A stretch of DNA of 21,491 nucleotides from a virus: positions 1 to 21,491 of the IMG/VR virus record IMGVR_UViG_3300017788_000207; one strand, given 5' to 3'. Shown here one piece after another: positions 7,754 through 14,068 of this stretch. The notes beneath the pieces were generated by a model. That model saw only the letters and a program-made list of their open reading frames with translations, searched no databases and was not told where the DNA came from. Positions within the stretch are counted from its first letter, which is position 1. Every line of letters starts with the position of its first letter. Made by a program: the position numbers and the translations under genes.

Positions 7754-7873
7754 ATGAATAAAAATCAATATCCAGATAGAAATACAGAATATATGAAAGA
7801 ACAATGGGGAACTACTCATTTAGTAACAGATTATATTTATATTCCACCTAAAAAAAATAAAAAAGACAAATAA
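7754..7873 (+). CDS. 39-residue unknown protein, the only plus-strand gene
   Basis: 39 residues, beginning MNKNQYPDRNTEY and ending in a basic KKNKKDK tail, with TTHLVTDYIYIPP in the middle. It has a strong AGGAG ribosome site seven bases before the ATG, upstream late-promoter-like motifs and a terminator hairpin directly after its stop. This complete set of signals supports a real gene although it is too short for most gene finders. It is hydrophilic and rich in K, Y and T, with no signal peptide or membrane segment. It is wedged between divergent hsp20 and convergent regA, in an otherwise minus-strand block. No family is recognised and the function is unknown. Confidence 0.7.
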   Translation: MNKNQYPDRNTEYMKEQWGTTHLVTDYIYIPPKKNKKDK

Positions 7874-7876
7874 ATA

Positions 7877-7921
7877 AAAAAATAGACAAAGAAAGTTTTA
7901 ATCTTTCTTTGTCTATTTTTT
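7877..7921. terminator. bidirectional intrinsic terminator
   Basis: Perfect 19-bp inverted repeat (7877-7895 and 7903-7921) with a 7-base loop, flanked by A-runs on one side and T-runs on the other. It can stop the plus-strand small gene and, on the minus strand, regA, whose stop codon overlaps its edge. Confidence 0.9.
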
Positions 7922-8351
7922 AATAGTTATTTTTCTTTTTACCAATATTATATTTAGATTCTAAAATCCAATCATTTTTTTCCTTAAAAGAAATAACTTT
8001 AATTTGACTTAATGGTGCAATATCTTCTATAAAATCTTTTTGTGAAATTTGTATTAATCCCCAGTCTTCCAGAAGTTGAATAATTCTATTTCTACGTTGA
8101 ATATCATTAAGAGAAATATTTGCATGTTTTCCATCTAAAGCAAAAAGTTCTTTAAAATGTACAATGTAATATTTACCTTGTTTATGTAAAATATGACAAG
8201 ATTGATAAATTTTCTTTTCTTTTCGTGAAGCAACACCAATACGTGTAAGTGTTTCTCGAACTTTTAAAAAATTGTCTGACTCATTAAGATTTACCTCCAC
8301 CATTTTATCAATTGACCACTTATATTCTAAAAGATTGTCAGTATTTGTCAT
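7920..8351 (-). CDS. regA: RegA translational repressor
   Basis: 143 residues. The match to T4 RegA is clear: FLKVRETLTRIG (about 29-40), YQSCHILHKQGKYYIVHFKE (about 49-68), LLEDWGLI (about 92-99), VISFKEKNDW and YNIGKK at the end. RegA binds A/U-rich start regions of early phage mRNAs, including its own, and blocks ribosome binding. The protein is 16 residues longer at the N-terminus than T4 RegA, whose first Met aligns with M17 here. The longer start is favoured because GAGG lies seven bases before the ATG at 8351, while no ribosome site precedes M17. It follows gene 62 after 64 bases and ends at the bidirectional terminator. Confidence 0.94.
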   Translation of the reverse strand: MTNTDNLLEYKWSIDKMVEVNLNESDNFLKVRETLTRIGVASRKEKKIYQSCHILHKQGKYYIVHFKELFALDGKHANISLNDIQRRNRIIQLLEDWGLIQISQKDFIEDIAPLSQIKVISFKEKNDWILESKYNIGKKKNNY

Positions 8352-8415
8352 TTTTTCCTCTTTTCAAATTTCATTAAATTTTATATATTTTTTAAAAAGT
8401 CATTCACTTATTAAT

Positions 8416-8817
8416 CTATTTTTTGTGTTGATTTTTAGAACCTCCACGATTTAATTTCAATTTAATATAATCAAGTTGTTCTTTATTTAAAATTTTAAGA
8501 ATATTTTTTGCCTTTTCATCACTATATCCATAATATTGTTTAACTAAAAGAATATCATTTTCTTGTTCTTTTTTTAACCAAGGAGAATATCTCTTCTTTT
8601 GTCTTACAATATTTATATAAAAATCATATTGTAATTTTTTATCCAAATGATGATTAATATTCATTTCATTTGCACATAAAATTGTATCTCTATAACTAGA
8701 CATACATTTATTGATAATAAATGGATTATAAGTTTTTTCAGAATCAGGAATTTCATCAATCAAATTTTTTTTAGTTTGATTGATAGAATTAAGCCAATCT
8801 TTTAATTCATAAATCAT
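8416..8817 (-). CDS. 62: gp62-like clamp loader small subunit
   Basis: 133 residues. Similarity to T4 gp62 is weak but position is decisive: it lies between gene 44 and regA as in T4. Recognisable features are SYRDTILCANEMNINHHLDK (about 40-60), the RQKKRYSPWLKK block (about 71-82), which parallels GKRYGKWAK of T4 gp62, and a C-terminal YYGYSDEKAKNIL segment. gp62 joins the gp44 tetramer to form the clamp loader that opens the sliding clamp. It is shorter than T4 gp62 (187 residues), as is usual in marine T4-like phages. The last residues (RGGSKNQHKK) are basic. It starts 58 bases after gene 44. Confidence 0.8.
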   Translation of the reverse strand: MIYELKDWLNSINQTKKNLIDEIPDSEKTYNPFIINKCMSSYRDTILCANEMNINHHLDKKLQYDFYINIVRQKKRYSPWLKKEQENDILLVKQYYGYSDEKAKNILKILNKEQLDYIKLKLNRGGSKNQHKK

Positions 8818-8875
8818 AAAAAGTTCTTTGATGTTGCAGTTTGAGAATTATAACACTTTTTCCAATTAATACAAA

Positions 8876-9820
8876 TCATTTGAATTGGCAATCGCACATT
8901 AATTCAGTAAAACATGCAAGAGTATTAATTTCTTGATCAGCACAAAAAGCAGCCTGATACTGATATTTAGCAAAAATTAAGACTGATTGAGGAATTGATT
9001 GTGGTGTTAAATTTAAATACATTGCATCATAAACATGACGTAAAATAGAATTTACATCATTATCTAGATTAGATACAATCCACTTTCTTACATTCAAAAA
9101 ATCTTTTTCTTTTAAAAATTTAACTAAATTATTAATATTTACATCTGATATTTGAGCAAGAATACCACTATCAATTTTTCCTCCAACACCATATCTTTGA
9201 CATTCATTTAAAACTCTGCGCCAATCAGGAAAATAAGAATTAATTAATTCTATAAGAACTTTTTCATCATAATCAATATTTTCTGCTTTAAGAATTTCAA
9301 GCAGTCGTATAAAAAATTTAGAAGCAAGATTTGTTTTTTCTTTTCCTTTAATTGTAAAATCAACAACAGCACAACGAGAATGAAGTGGTTCGATGATTTT
9401 GTTTTTATAGTTACAGGTAAAAATGAATCTGCAATTATTATGAAACGTCTCGATATTAGCCCGAAGGAGGAGTTGGACATCGTTGGTTGTGTTGTCAGCC
9501 TCATCAATAATAATGATTTTTGGTTTGCCATTAGTTTGAAGTGATACAGTTGAAGCAAAATTCTTTGCTTGGTTCCGTACAGTATCTAAAAACCTCCCCT
9601 CATCAGATCCATTGATAACATAAAAATCTACTTCTAATTCATTACACAAAGCTTTTGCAACTGTCGTTTTTCCAATACCAGGAGGACCTGCAAAAAGCAA
9701 ATTAGGAATTTCACCTTCATTAATAAAATTCTCAAAAATTTTTTTAATTGGTGATGATAAAATACAATCTTTGATTTTTTGTGGACGGTACTTTTCAACC
9801 CATATAAATGTATTTTGCAT
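8876..9820 (-). CDS. 44: gp44-like clamp loader ATPase
   Basis: 314 residues from the ATG at 9820. A TTG at 9838 would add six residues, but TAGG lies before the ATG and WVEKYRPQ then falls at the family's usual position. It is an AAA+ ATPase with Walker A AGPPGIGKT (44-52), Walker B IIIIDEAD (102-109) and the SRC arginine-finger motif (about 148-150, in LHSRC). gp44 forms a tetramer that with gp62 loads the clamp on primer junctions. Its own consensus promoter lies at 9908-9936. In T4 gene 45 (the clamp) lies immediately upstream of 44, but here gene 46 is directly upstream with only about 120 bases between. The family assignment is very secure. Confidence 0.95.
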   Translation of the reverse strand: MQNTFIWVEKYRPQKIKDCILSSPIKKIFENFINEGEIPNLLFAGPPGIGKTTVAKALCNELEVDFYVINGSDEGRFLDTVRNQAKNFASTVSLQTNGKPKIIIIDEADNTTNDVQLLLRANIETFHNNCRFIFTCNYKNKIIEPLHSRCAVVDFTIKGKEKTNLASKFFIRLLEILKAENIDYDEKVLIELINSYFPDWRRVLNECQRYGVGGKIDSGILAQISDVNINNLVKFLKEKDFLNVRKWIVSNLDNDVNSILRHVYDAMYLNLTPQSIPQSVLIFAKYQYQAAFCADQEINTLACFTELMCDCQFK

Positions 9821-9861
9821 TTTATATTTACCTATCAAAATTCATTTTATAAAATAAAAAA

Positions 9862-9907
9862 GTATATAGATAAAATTAATAAAAATATTAATTTATTATA
9901 TCTATAC
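9862..9907 (-). terminator. A/T-only hairpin in the gene 46-44 gap
   Basis: Inner arms 9873-9881 and 9886-9894 pair perfectly over 9 bp with a 4-base loop. Outer arms GTATA...ATA (9862-9872) and 9899-9907 pair with a small bulge. On the minus strand it is followed by six T and more T-rich sequence. The complete stem would form only in transcripts coming through from gene 46, because the gene 44 promoter starts inside it. It may be a weak terminator or attenuator; it has almost no G/C pairs. Confidence 0.4.
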
Positions 9908-9936
9908 ATTATACAAATAATATAATCATATGTCAA
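9908..9936 (-). promoter_or_regulatory. perfect-consensus sigma70 promoter for genes 44-62-regA
   Basis: On the minus strand TTGACA (9931-9936), a 17-base spacer and TATAAT (9908-9913), 12 of 12 consensus matches at optimal spacing. It sits just after the gene 46 stop and about 90 bases before the gene 44 ATG. It should be a strong early promoter read by unmodified host RNA polymerase. Confidence 0.85.
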
Positions 9937-9943
9937 GATAACT

Positions 9944-11665
9944 TTAAAATGTTTCTTTAACAACGCTAAAATTTTTATTCTTATCAAATTTTAAAACTCT
10001 ATCAAACTTATCTAAAATAGAATCTCCTTTATGTGATATTACCATAACATTAGTTTCTTCATCAAGACTTTTAATAATTCTCATAAAATCATCAGTACCA
10101 GAAACATCTAATGAACTATCAAATACCTCATCTAAAATAAGAATATTTGTATTTGCAGAATTTTTTAGTTTAGCAATAGATCTCCAAGTAAACATCAAAG
10201 ATAAATCAATTCTCATTTTTTCTCCTTCAGAAAAAGATGCATATGTAAAATCATCTCTATATCTTGATTTAATAGTTTCATCAAAATTTTCATCTAATGT
10301 AAAATTAATATAAAAATCCATTAATTGCAAATATTTATTAATTAATTGATTCATTATTGGTAAATATTTTTTAATAATTTGTGATTTAATACCTCCATCT
10401 TTAAAAAGATTATTTAATATTTCATAATTATTTTTTTTAATTTTAAAATTAGAGAATTTATCAGACATAATTATTCCTTCAGATATATATTGATTCAATT
10501 TTGTACTCTCATCAATCATATTATTATTATTATCATTTATTTCAATAATTTCTTCTCTAATATCACTCACCATTTTGATAATTTGTTTATTATTATTTAA
10601 AAGAGAATTTAAATCGATATTTAATTTCTGAATTTTTTTTAGTATATTATTTCTTTCATCTAATTTTAAAACAGTTTGATTTATCTCTGATTCTAATTTA
10701 GAAATTGTTTCATCTAATTTTTCAATCTGGTTCTTATTTTCTTGAATATGATATTGTTTAATATCATTTGTAATTTGTTGATTGCATTGAGGACAAATAT
10801 GATTTTCTTCAAAAAATTTTTTATAATTATTATGATTTTTCTTTTTACTATTAAATTTTATTTTAAAACTTTCTAATTCTTTTATGTTTTTGTCTATATT
10901 TTTTAATTTTTCATAATCTATATTGTATTTTTCGATTTTTAAATTATAAAGATTAATACCATCATTATTTGATTTTAATTCAGATTCTAATTCATTAATT
11001 TTTTCTTTCTTTTGATCAATATTTTTATCATTAATTTTTTTTAAATTTTCAATATATTTTTTTTGAATCTCAATTCTTTCCTTTATTAATTCAATATTAT
11101 GCGATAGATTATTAATTTCCTCTACAATTACTTTAATACGATCACGTATAATATTATGCATTGCAGAAAAAATTTTAATATCTAAAAGATCTTCAATAAT
11201 TTCTTTTCTATAAGATGCAGGTAATTGCATAAAAGGAACAAATGAACTAGAACCCAAAATAACAATTTGTGTAAAAGACTTATAATTTAATTTAAGAATT
11301 TGTTGTTCTAACCATCTTTGTTGATCTATAGATACAGAAGATTGATCTAATAAATTATTATTTTGATAAATTTTAAATATATTTGGTTTCATACCACGTA
11401 CTACTTTCCAAATATTATTTCCAATTTCAAATTCTATTTCGACTAAACAATCAGTTTCATTGATTGAATTAATGAGTTGATTTTTATTTACTTTACGAAA
11501 TGATTTATTAAAAAGTACAAATACAATTGCTTCAATGATTGTACTCTTACCTGATCCATTTGCACCAACAATTAAAGTATTTTTATGAGTATTTAAATCA
11601 ACTTCAATTGGATTATTTCCTGTTGAAAGAAAATTTTTATAAGTAATTTTTTTAAATAAAATCAT
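9944..11665 (-). CDS. 46: gp46, Rad50/SbcC-like recombination ATPase
   Basis: 573 residues. N-terminal ABC half: Walker A GANGSGKST (34-42). A long coiled coil (about 170-420) is interrupted by the zinc hook CPQC (291-294). The C-terminal half has the signature SFSEGEKMR (about 477-485) and Walker B ILILDEVFD (about 508-516), then a VISHKGD switch-like motif. It pairs with gp47 to resect double-strand ends for recombination-dependent replication and degrades host DNA. Its start overlaps the end of the DUF3110-like gene by 14 bases, which indicates translational coupling. It is followed at once by the gene 44 promoter. Length is close to T4 gp46 (560). Confidence 0.96.
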   Translation of the reverse strand: MILFKKITYKNFLSTGNNPIEVDLNTHKNTLIVGANGSGKSTIIEAIVFVLFNKSFRKVNKNQLINSINETDCLVEIEFEIGNNIWKVVRGMKPNIFKIYQNNNLLDQSSVSIDQQRWLEQQILKLNYKSFTQIVILGSSSFVPFMQLPASYRKEIIEDLLDIKIFSAMHNIIRDRIKVIVEEINNLSHNIELIKERIEIQKKYIENLKKINDKNIDQKKEKINELESELKSNNDGINLYNLKIEKYNIDYEKLKNIDKNIKELESFKIKFNSKKKNHNNYKKFFEENHICPQCNQQITNDIKQYHIQENKNQIEKLDETISKLESEINQTVLKLDERNNILKKIQKLNIDLNSLLNNNKQIIKMVSDIREEIIEINDNNNNMIDESTKLNQYISEGIIMSDKFSNFKIKKNNYEILNNLFKDGGIKSQIIKKYLPIMNQLINKYLQLMDFYINFTLDENFDETIKSRYRDDFTYASFSEGEKMRIDLSLMFTWRSIAKLKNSANTNILILDEVFDSSLDVSGTDDFMRIIKSLDEETNVMVISHKGDSILDKFDRVLKFDKNKNFSVVKETF

Positions 11666-11921
11666 AGTTTTTTAATGGTGGTATTACAAAATCATTGAGT
11701 TTAATTATAGTATAATAATATCCGAATTTTTTACATATATTTACAACTTGTTCATATACAATTTCTATAATTTCTAATTTTGGAAATCCTTCAGATTCTA
11801 AAAGATATGCATATCTCTCTGCATCATTTATATCTTCAAATATTTGAAGTACAGTAATACCATTAGAAAGTTTAATTGAATATGCACCTCTATCTCTTCC
11901 TTCAATAACTATAATATACAT
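11652..11921 (-). CDS. small DUF3110-like protein between genes 47 and 46
   Basis: 89 residues. The pattern YIIVIEGRDRGAYSI, then ITVLQIFEDINDAERYAYLL and ESEGFPKLEIIEI resembles DUF3110, a small alpha/beta domain known from cyanobacteria and from cyanophages, where a gene of this kind often sits between 46 and 47. Its function is unknown. It starts two bases after the gene 47 stop and overlaps gene 46 by 14 bases, so all three are one translational unit. That placement suggests a role with the gp46/47 nuclease, which is inference. The DUF3110 assignment is from recall of the pattern and should be confirmed by profile search. Confidence 0.7.
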   Translation of the reverse strand: MYIIVIEGRDRGAYSIKLSNGITVLQIFEDINDAERYAYLLESEGFPKLEIIEIVYEQVVNICKKFGYYYTIIKLNDFVIPPLKNYDFI

Positions 11922-11923
11922 TG

Positions 11924-12973
11924 TTAAATTTCATATGCTTCTACATAAACAGATTTTATAATATCTTTGAGATCACTTTTATTGCAATGAGTATTCATAT
12001 CTTCTATATAATTAGAAAGAATTGTAAGTGTATCTACAATTTCTGCATTATCTTCTATATTATCAATTTCGTAATTGAAATTATTATCTTCTACAATTTT
12101 AATTTCATGAACACCAATGTCGTATAAACGTTCTAAAAATTTATCAAAATTATAGAAATCTTTTTTACATTCTACAATAATTTTAATATAAGTATCTTTA
12201 TATTCTTCTATGTTTAAATGAAGATAATTTGTGTCAGTATCATCATAAAATATTTTTTTAAAAATTTTATATGGATTTTGAAAAAACTTTATTCTTTGTG
12301 TTGATAAATCGAATAAATGAAATCCTCTTTGTTCATTATAATCATTCCAATAAATTTCATAAGGATTACCCAAATAAAAAATATTTCCTTGTTGAGATTT
12401 ATGATGAAAATGTCCAGAAAATACTTTTTCATATTGAGAAAACATATCTGAATTTATTCCACCTTCAAAAATATGACCAGGATGTGCAATAAAACCATTT
12501 ATTTCCAAATGACCCATTGCAATTTTTGCATCTGTATTTGAAATATGTTTCATTACATGATCATGATTTTCAGAATTAATCCAAGGAATTAAAGTTATTT
12601 TAGTATCTTCAATAACAATGTCTTGTATTTCACTATAAGTTAAAATATTATCATAACAATCTAAAAGTAATTCTGGTGTATTTATTTTATTTGTATTTTT
12701 ATAATATGAAGTATGATTACCAACAATCATATGAATTGTAATATTCATAGATTTTAAAGTGTCATAATAATATCTTTTTATTCTATTTAAATTATAAAAA
12801 TCTATACTTTTACGATTATCAAAAGTATCACCCAAATCAATAATTGTTTTTATTTTATATTTTTCAAGATTTGGAAAAAATATATTATTATAAAATTTCA
12901 TAAAATATTCCCAAAAAATTTGAGAACCTTTTCTAGAATCTAAATGTTGATCTGTAATCAATGCTATAGTCAT
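11924..12973 (-). CDS. 47: gp47, Mre11/SbcD-like recombination nuclease
   Basis: 349 residues. The calcineurin-like phosphoesterase motifs are in order: DQH (8-10), GDTFDNR (about 48-54), GNH (85-87), GHLE (154-157) and GHFHH (187-191). Together they supply the two-metal site. The C-terminal third is a low-similarity capping region. It forms the end-resection complex with gp46 encoded downstream. It begins three bases after the gene 55 stop and ends two bases before the DUF3110-like gene, so 55, 47, the small gene and 46 form one tight operon. Length agrees with T4 gp47 (339). Confidence 0.96.
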   Translation of the reverse strand: MTIALITDQHLDSRKGSQIFWEYFMKFYNNIFFPNLEKYKIKTIIDLGDTFDNRKSIDFYNLNRIKRYYYDTLKSMNITIHMIVGNHTSYYKNTNKINTPELLLDCYDNILTYSEIQDIVIEDTKITLIPWINSENHDHVMKHISNTDAKIAMGHLEINGFIAHPGHIFEGGINSDMFSQYEKVFSGHFHHKSQQGNIFYLGNPYEIYWNDYNEQRGFHLFDLSTQRIKFFQNPYKIFKKIFYDDTDTNYLHLNIEEYKDTYIKIIVECKKDFYNFDKFLERLYDIGVHEIKIVEDNNFNYEIDNIEDNAEIVDTLTILSNYIEDMNTHCNKSDLKDIIKSVYVEAYEI

Positions 12974-12976
12974 AAT

Positions 12977-13462
12977 TTATTTGTTGGATTTATAATTTCT
13001 AGATTTTGATGTAATTTGTTGTTTTATTGAATTCATTGAAAAAGTATCATAACCCATTGCACTAGAATCTACACTAAAAACTTGTTCAAAACTAGACTTT
13101 TCTAATAATTTAATTTTAATTTCTAACTGCTTTTTTTCTTTTTGTATACGTCTTAAAAAAGCATAATAAGTAATTTGAGTAAAATATGCAAAAGGATTTG
13201 TAGATTTTTCAGGATCAAAATTATCTATACTACGAAGACAATTTTCAATTCCATCGCAAATCATATCATCTTTAAAAATATAATTAACAAAATTTGGTTT
13301 GTATGATAAATGTGTTGCAATCTTTAGAAAACAATGTCCTATATAATTTGTAATTTTTGGTTTTGATAAACCCTGTTTCTCAGCATCTATAATACTTTTT
13401 TTATAAAGAATTAAAGCTTCAAAAAACTCTTTATTATTAACATAATGTTCTTTTTTAGACAT
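12977..13462 (-). CDS. 55: gp55-like late-transcription sigma factor
   Basis: 161 residues, slightly shorter than T4 gp55 (185). The core NPFAYFTQITYYAFLRRIQK (about 91-110) and EKKQ that follow are the signature of gp55 and correspond to the sigma region 2 helix that contacts the late -10 box TATAAATA. ENCLRSIDNFDPEKSTNPF precedes it. gp55 binds the host core polymerase and, with the clamp and gp33, starts late transcription. It is the first gene of the 55-47-46 operon and has two well-formed sigma70 promoters and a palindrome upstream. No gp33-like gene is seen in the window. Confidence 0.92.
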   Translation of the reverse strand: MSKKEHYVNNKEFFEALILYKKSIIDAEKQGLSKPKITNYIGHCFLKIATHLSYKPNFVNYIFKDDMICDGIENCLRSIDNFDPEKSTNPFAYFTQITYYAFLRRIQKEKKQLEIKIKLLEKSSFEQVFSVDSSAMGYDTFSMNSIKQQITSKSRNYKSNK

Positions 13463-13492
13463 AAAATACCTTGATATATTATAATTAATTAC

Positions 13493-13521
13493 ATTTTAAC
13501 ATAATTTAATTATATTGTCAA
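13493..13521 (-). promoter_or_regulatory. gene 55 promoter P1 (sigma70 type)
   Basis: On the minus strand TTGACA (13516-13521), a 17-base spacer and TAAAAT (13493-13498), 11 of 12 matches. Its start would be about 25 bases before the gene 55 ATG. The -35 box overlaps a palindrome at 13519-13535. Confidence 0.75.
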
Positions 13522-13535
13522 TAATTAAATTATTG
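13519..13535. promoter_or_regulatory. palindrome overlapping gene 55 P1, possible operator
   Basis: CAATAATT (13519-13526), one base, AATTATTG (13528-13535): perfect 8-bp arms. It overlaps the first three bases of the P1 -35 box and lies just downstream of the P2 -10. Such a position would let a dimeric protein control both promoters. It is A/T-rich, so chance cannot be excluded. Confidence 0.4.
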
Positions 13536-13544
13536 TCATAAATT

Positions 13545-13572
13545 ATTTTATGATTCTTGTATTGTTTGTCAA
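13545..13572 (-). promoter_or_regulatory. gene 55 promoter P2 (sigma70 type)
   Basis: On the minus strand TTGACA (13567-13572), a 16-base spacer and TAAAAT (13545-13550), 11 of 12 matches. It lies upstream of P1 and is back to back with the plus-strand promoter at 13594-13622. Confidence 0.65.
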
Positions 13573-13593
13573 TTCTTATTTAACTACTGCCAC

Positions 13594-13622
13594 TTGACAA
13601 CTTTTTAAAATATGTGTATAAT
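13594..13622 (+). promoter_or_regulatory. perfect-consensus plus-strand promoter facing the late block
   Basis: TTGACA (13594-13599), a 17-base spacer and TATAAT (13617-13622), 12 of 12 matches. Transcription would run rightward, antisense to the 138-residue gene and uvsW. No convincing plus-strand gene follows: the 61-codon frame at 13674-13859 has no ribosome site and lies antisense to a real gene. Confidence 0.75.
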
Positions 13623-13651
13623 AACTATGTCAGAGTTTCAGATAAGTGTAT

Positions 13652-14068
13652 TTAGATATTATCTTTAGACTCTATGTTTAGAGTAAATATATTCTCCAAT
13701 AATAATCTAGCTTCTTCTATAGTAGTTTTTAATCCCATTTCTGATGATAAAGGCACTTCATTTAAATCTTTTACATTATTCATATTTTTTATTGTAATAT
13801 TATACATATTAGATAATTTATCTTCAGATTCACCTATACTTATTATTTTATTTTTGTGAATAAAAAATGATGAATTTTTACTAAGTTTAAACCAAGGATA
13901 AAGACTAATTCTACATGCAATACCTTGTGGTGTTTCAATAAAGTCGGTATTAATTTTATAAGGATATAGTAGTACAAATCCTTGTTCTTCATAATATGGA
14001 TAAATTTTAGAAATAATTTCTTCTCCAGTAATTATCTTTATAATTCCAAAAAAAGGTTCTTTTTCCAT
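13652..14068 (-). CDS. small unknown protein, possible LSm-like fold, paralogue-like
   Basis: 138 residues. FFGIIKIITGEEIISKIYP (about 6-24) and VLLYPYKIN (about 32-40) give the strand-turn-strand pattern with a GEE turn typical of small LSm-like phage proteins. YPWFKLSKNSSFFIHKNKI (about 57-75) matches the same block of the genes at 5908-6228 and 5541-5906. A helical C-terminal tail (KTTIEEARLLLENIF) is extra. Its ATG overlaps the uvsW stop by one base (TAATG), so it is coupled to uvsW. A variant late motif AATAAATA lies 16 bases upstream inside uvsW. No enzyme motif is seen and the function is unknown. Confidence 0.8.
   Translation of the reverse strand: MEKEPFFGIIKIITGEEIISKIYPYYEEQGFVLLYPYKINTDFIETPQGIACRISLYPWFKLSKNSSFFIHKNKIISIGESEDKLSNMYNITIKNMNNVKDLNEVPLSSEMGLKTTIEEARLLLENIFTLNIESKDNI

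Noticed and set aside
9820-9838. TTG start for gene 44 (six extra residues)
   Set aside because: The ATG at 9820 has a ribosome site and fits the usual family start.
13674-13859. 61-codon plus-strand frame downstream of the consensus promoter
   Set aside because: It has no ribosome site and is fully antisense to the 138-residue gene, which belongs to a coupled operon. The hydrophobic content is expected from A/T-rich antisense reading.
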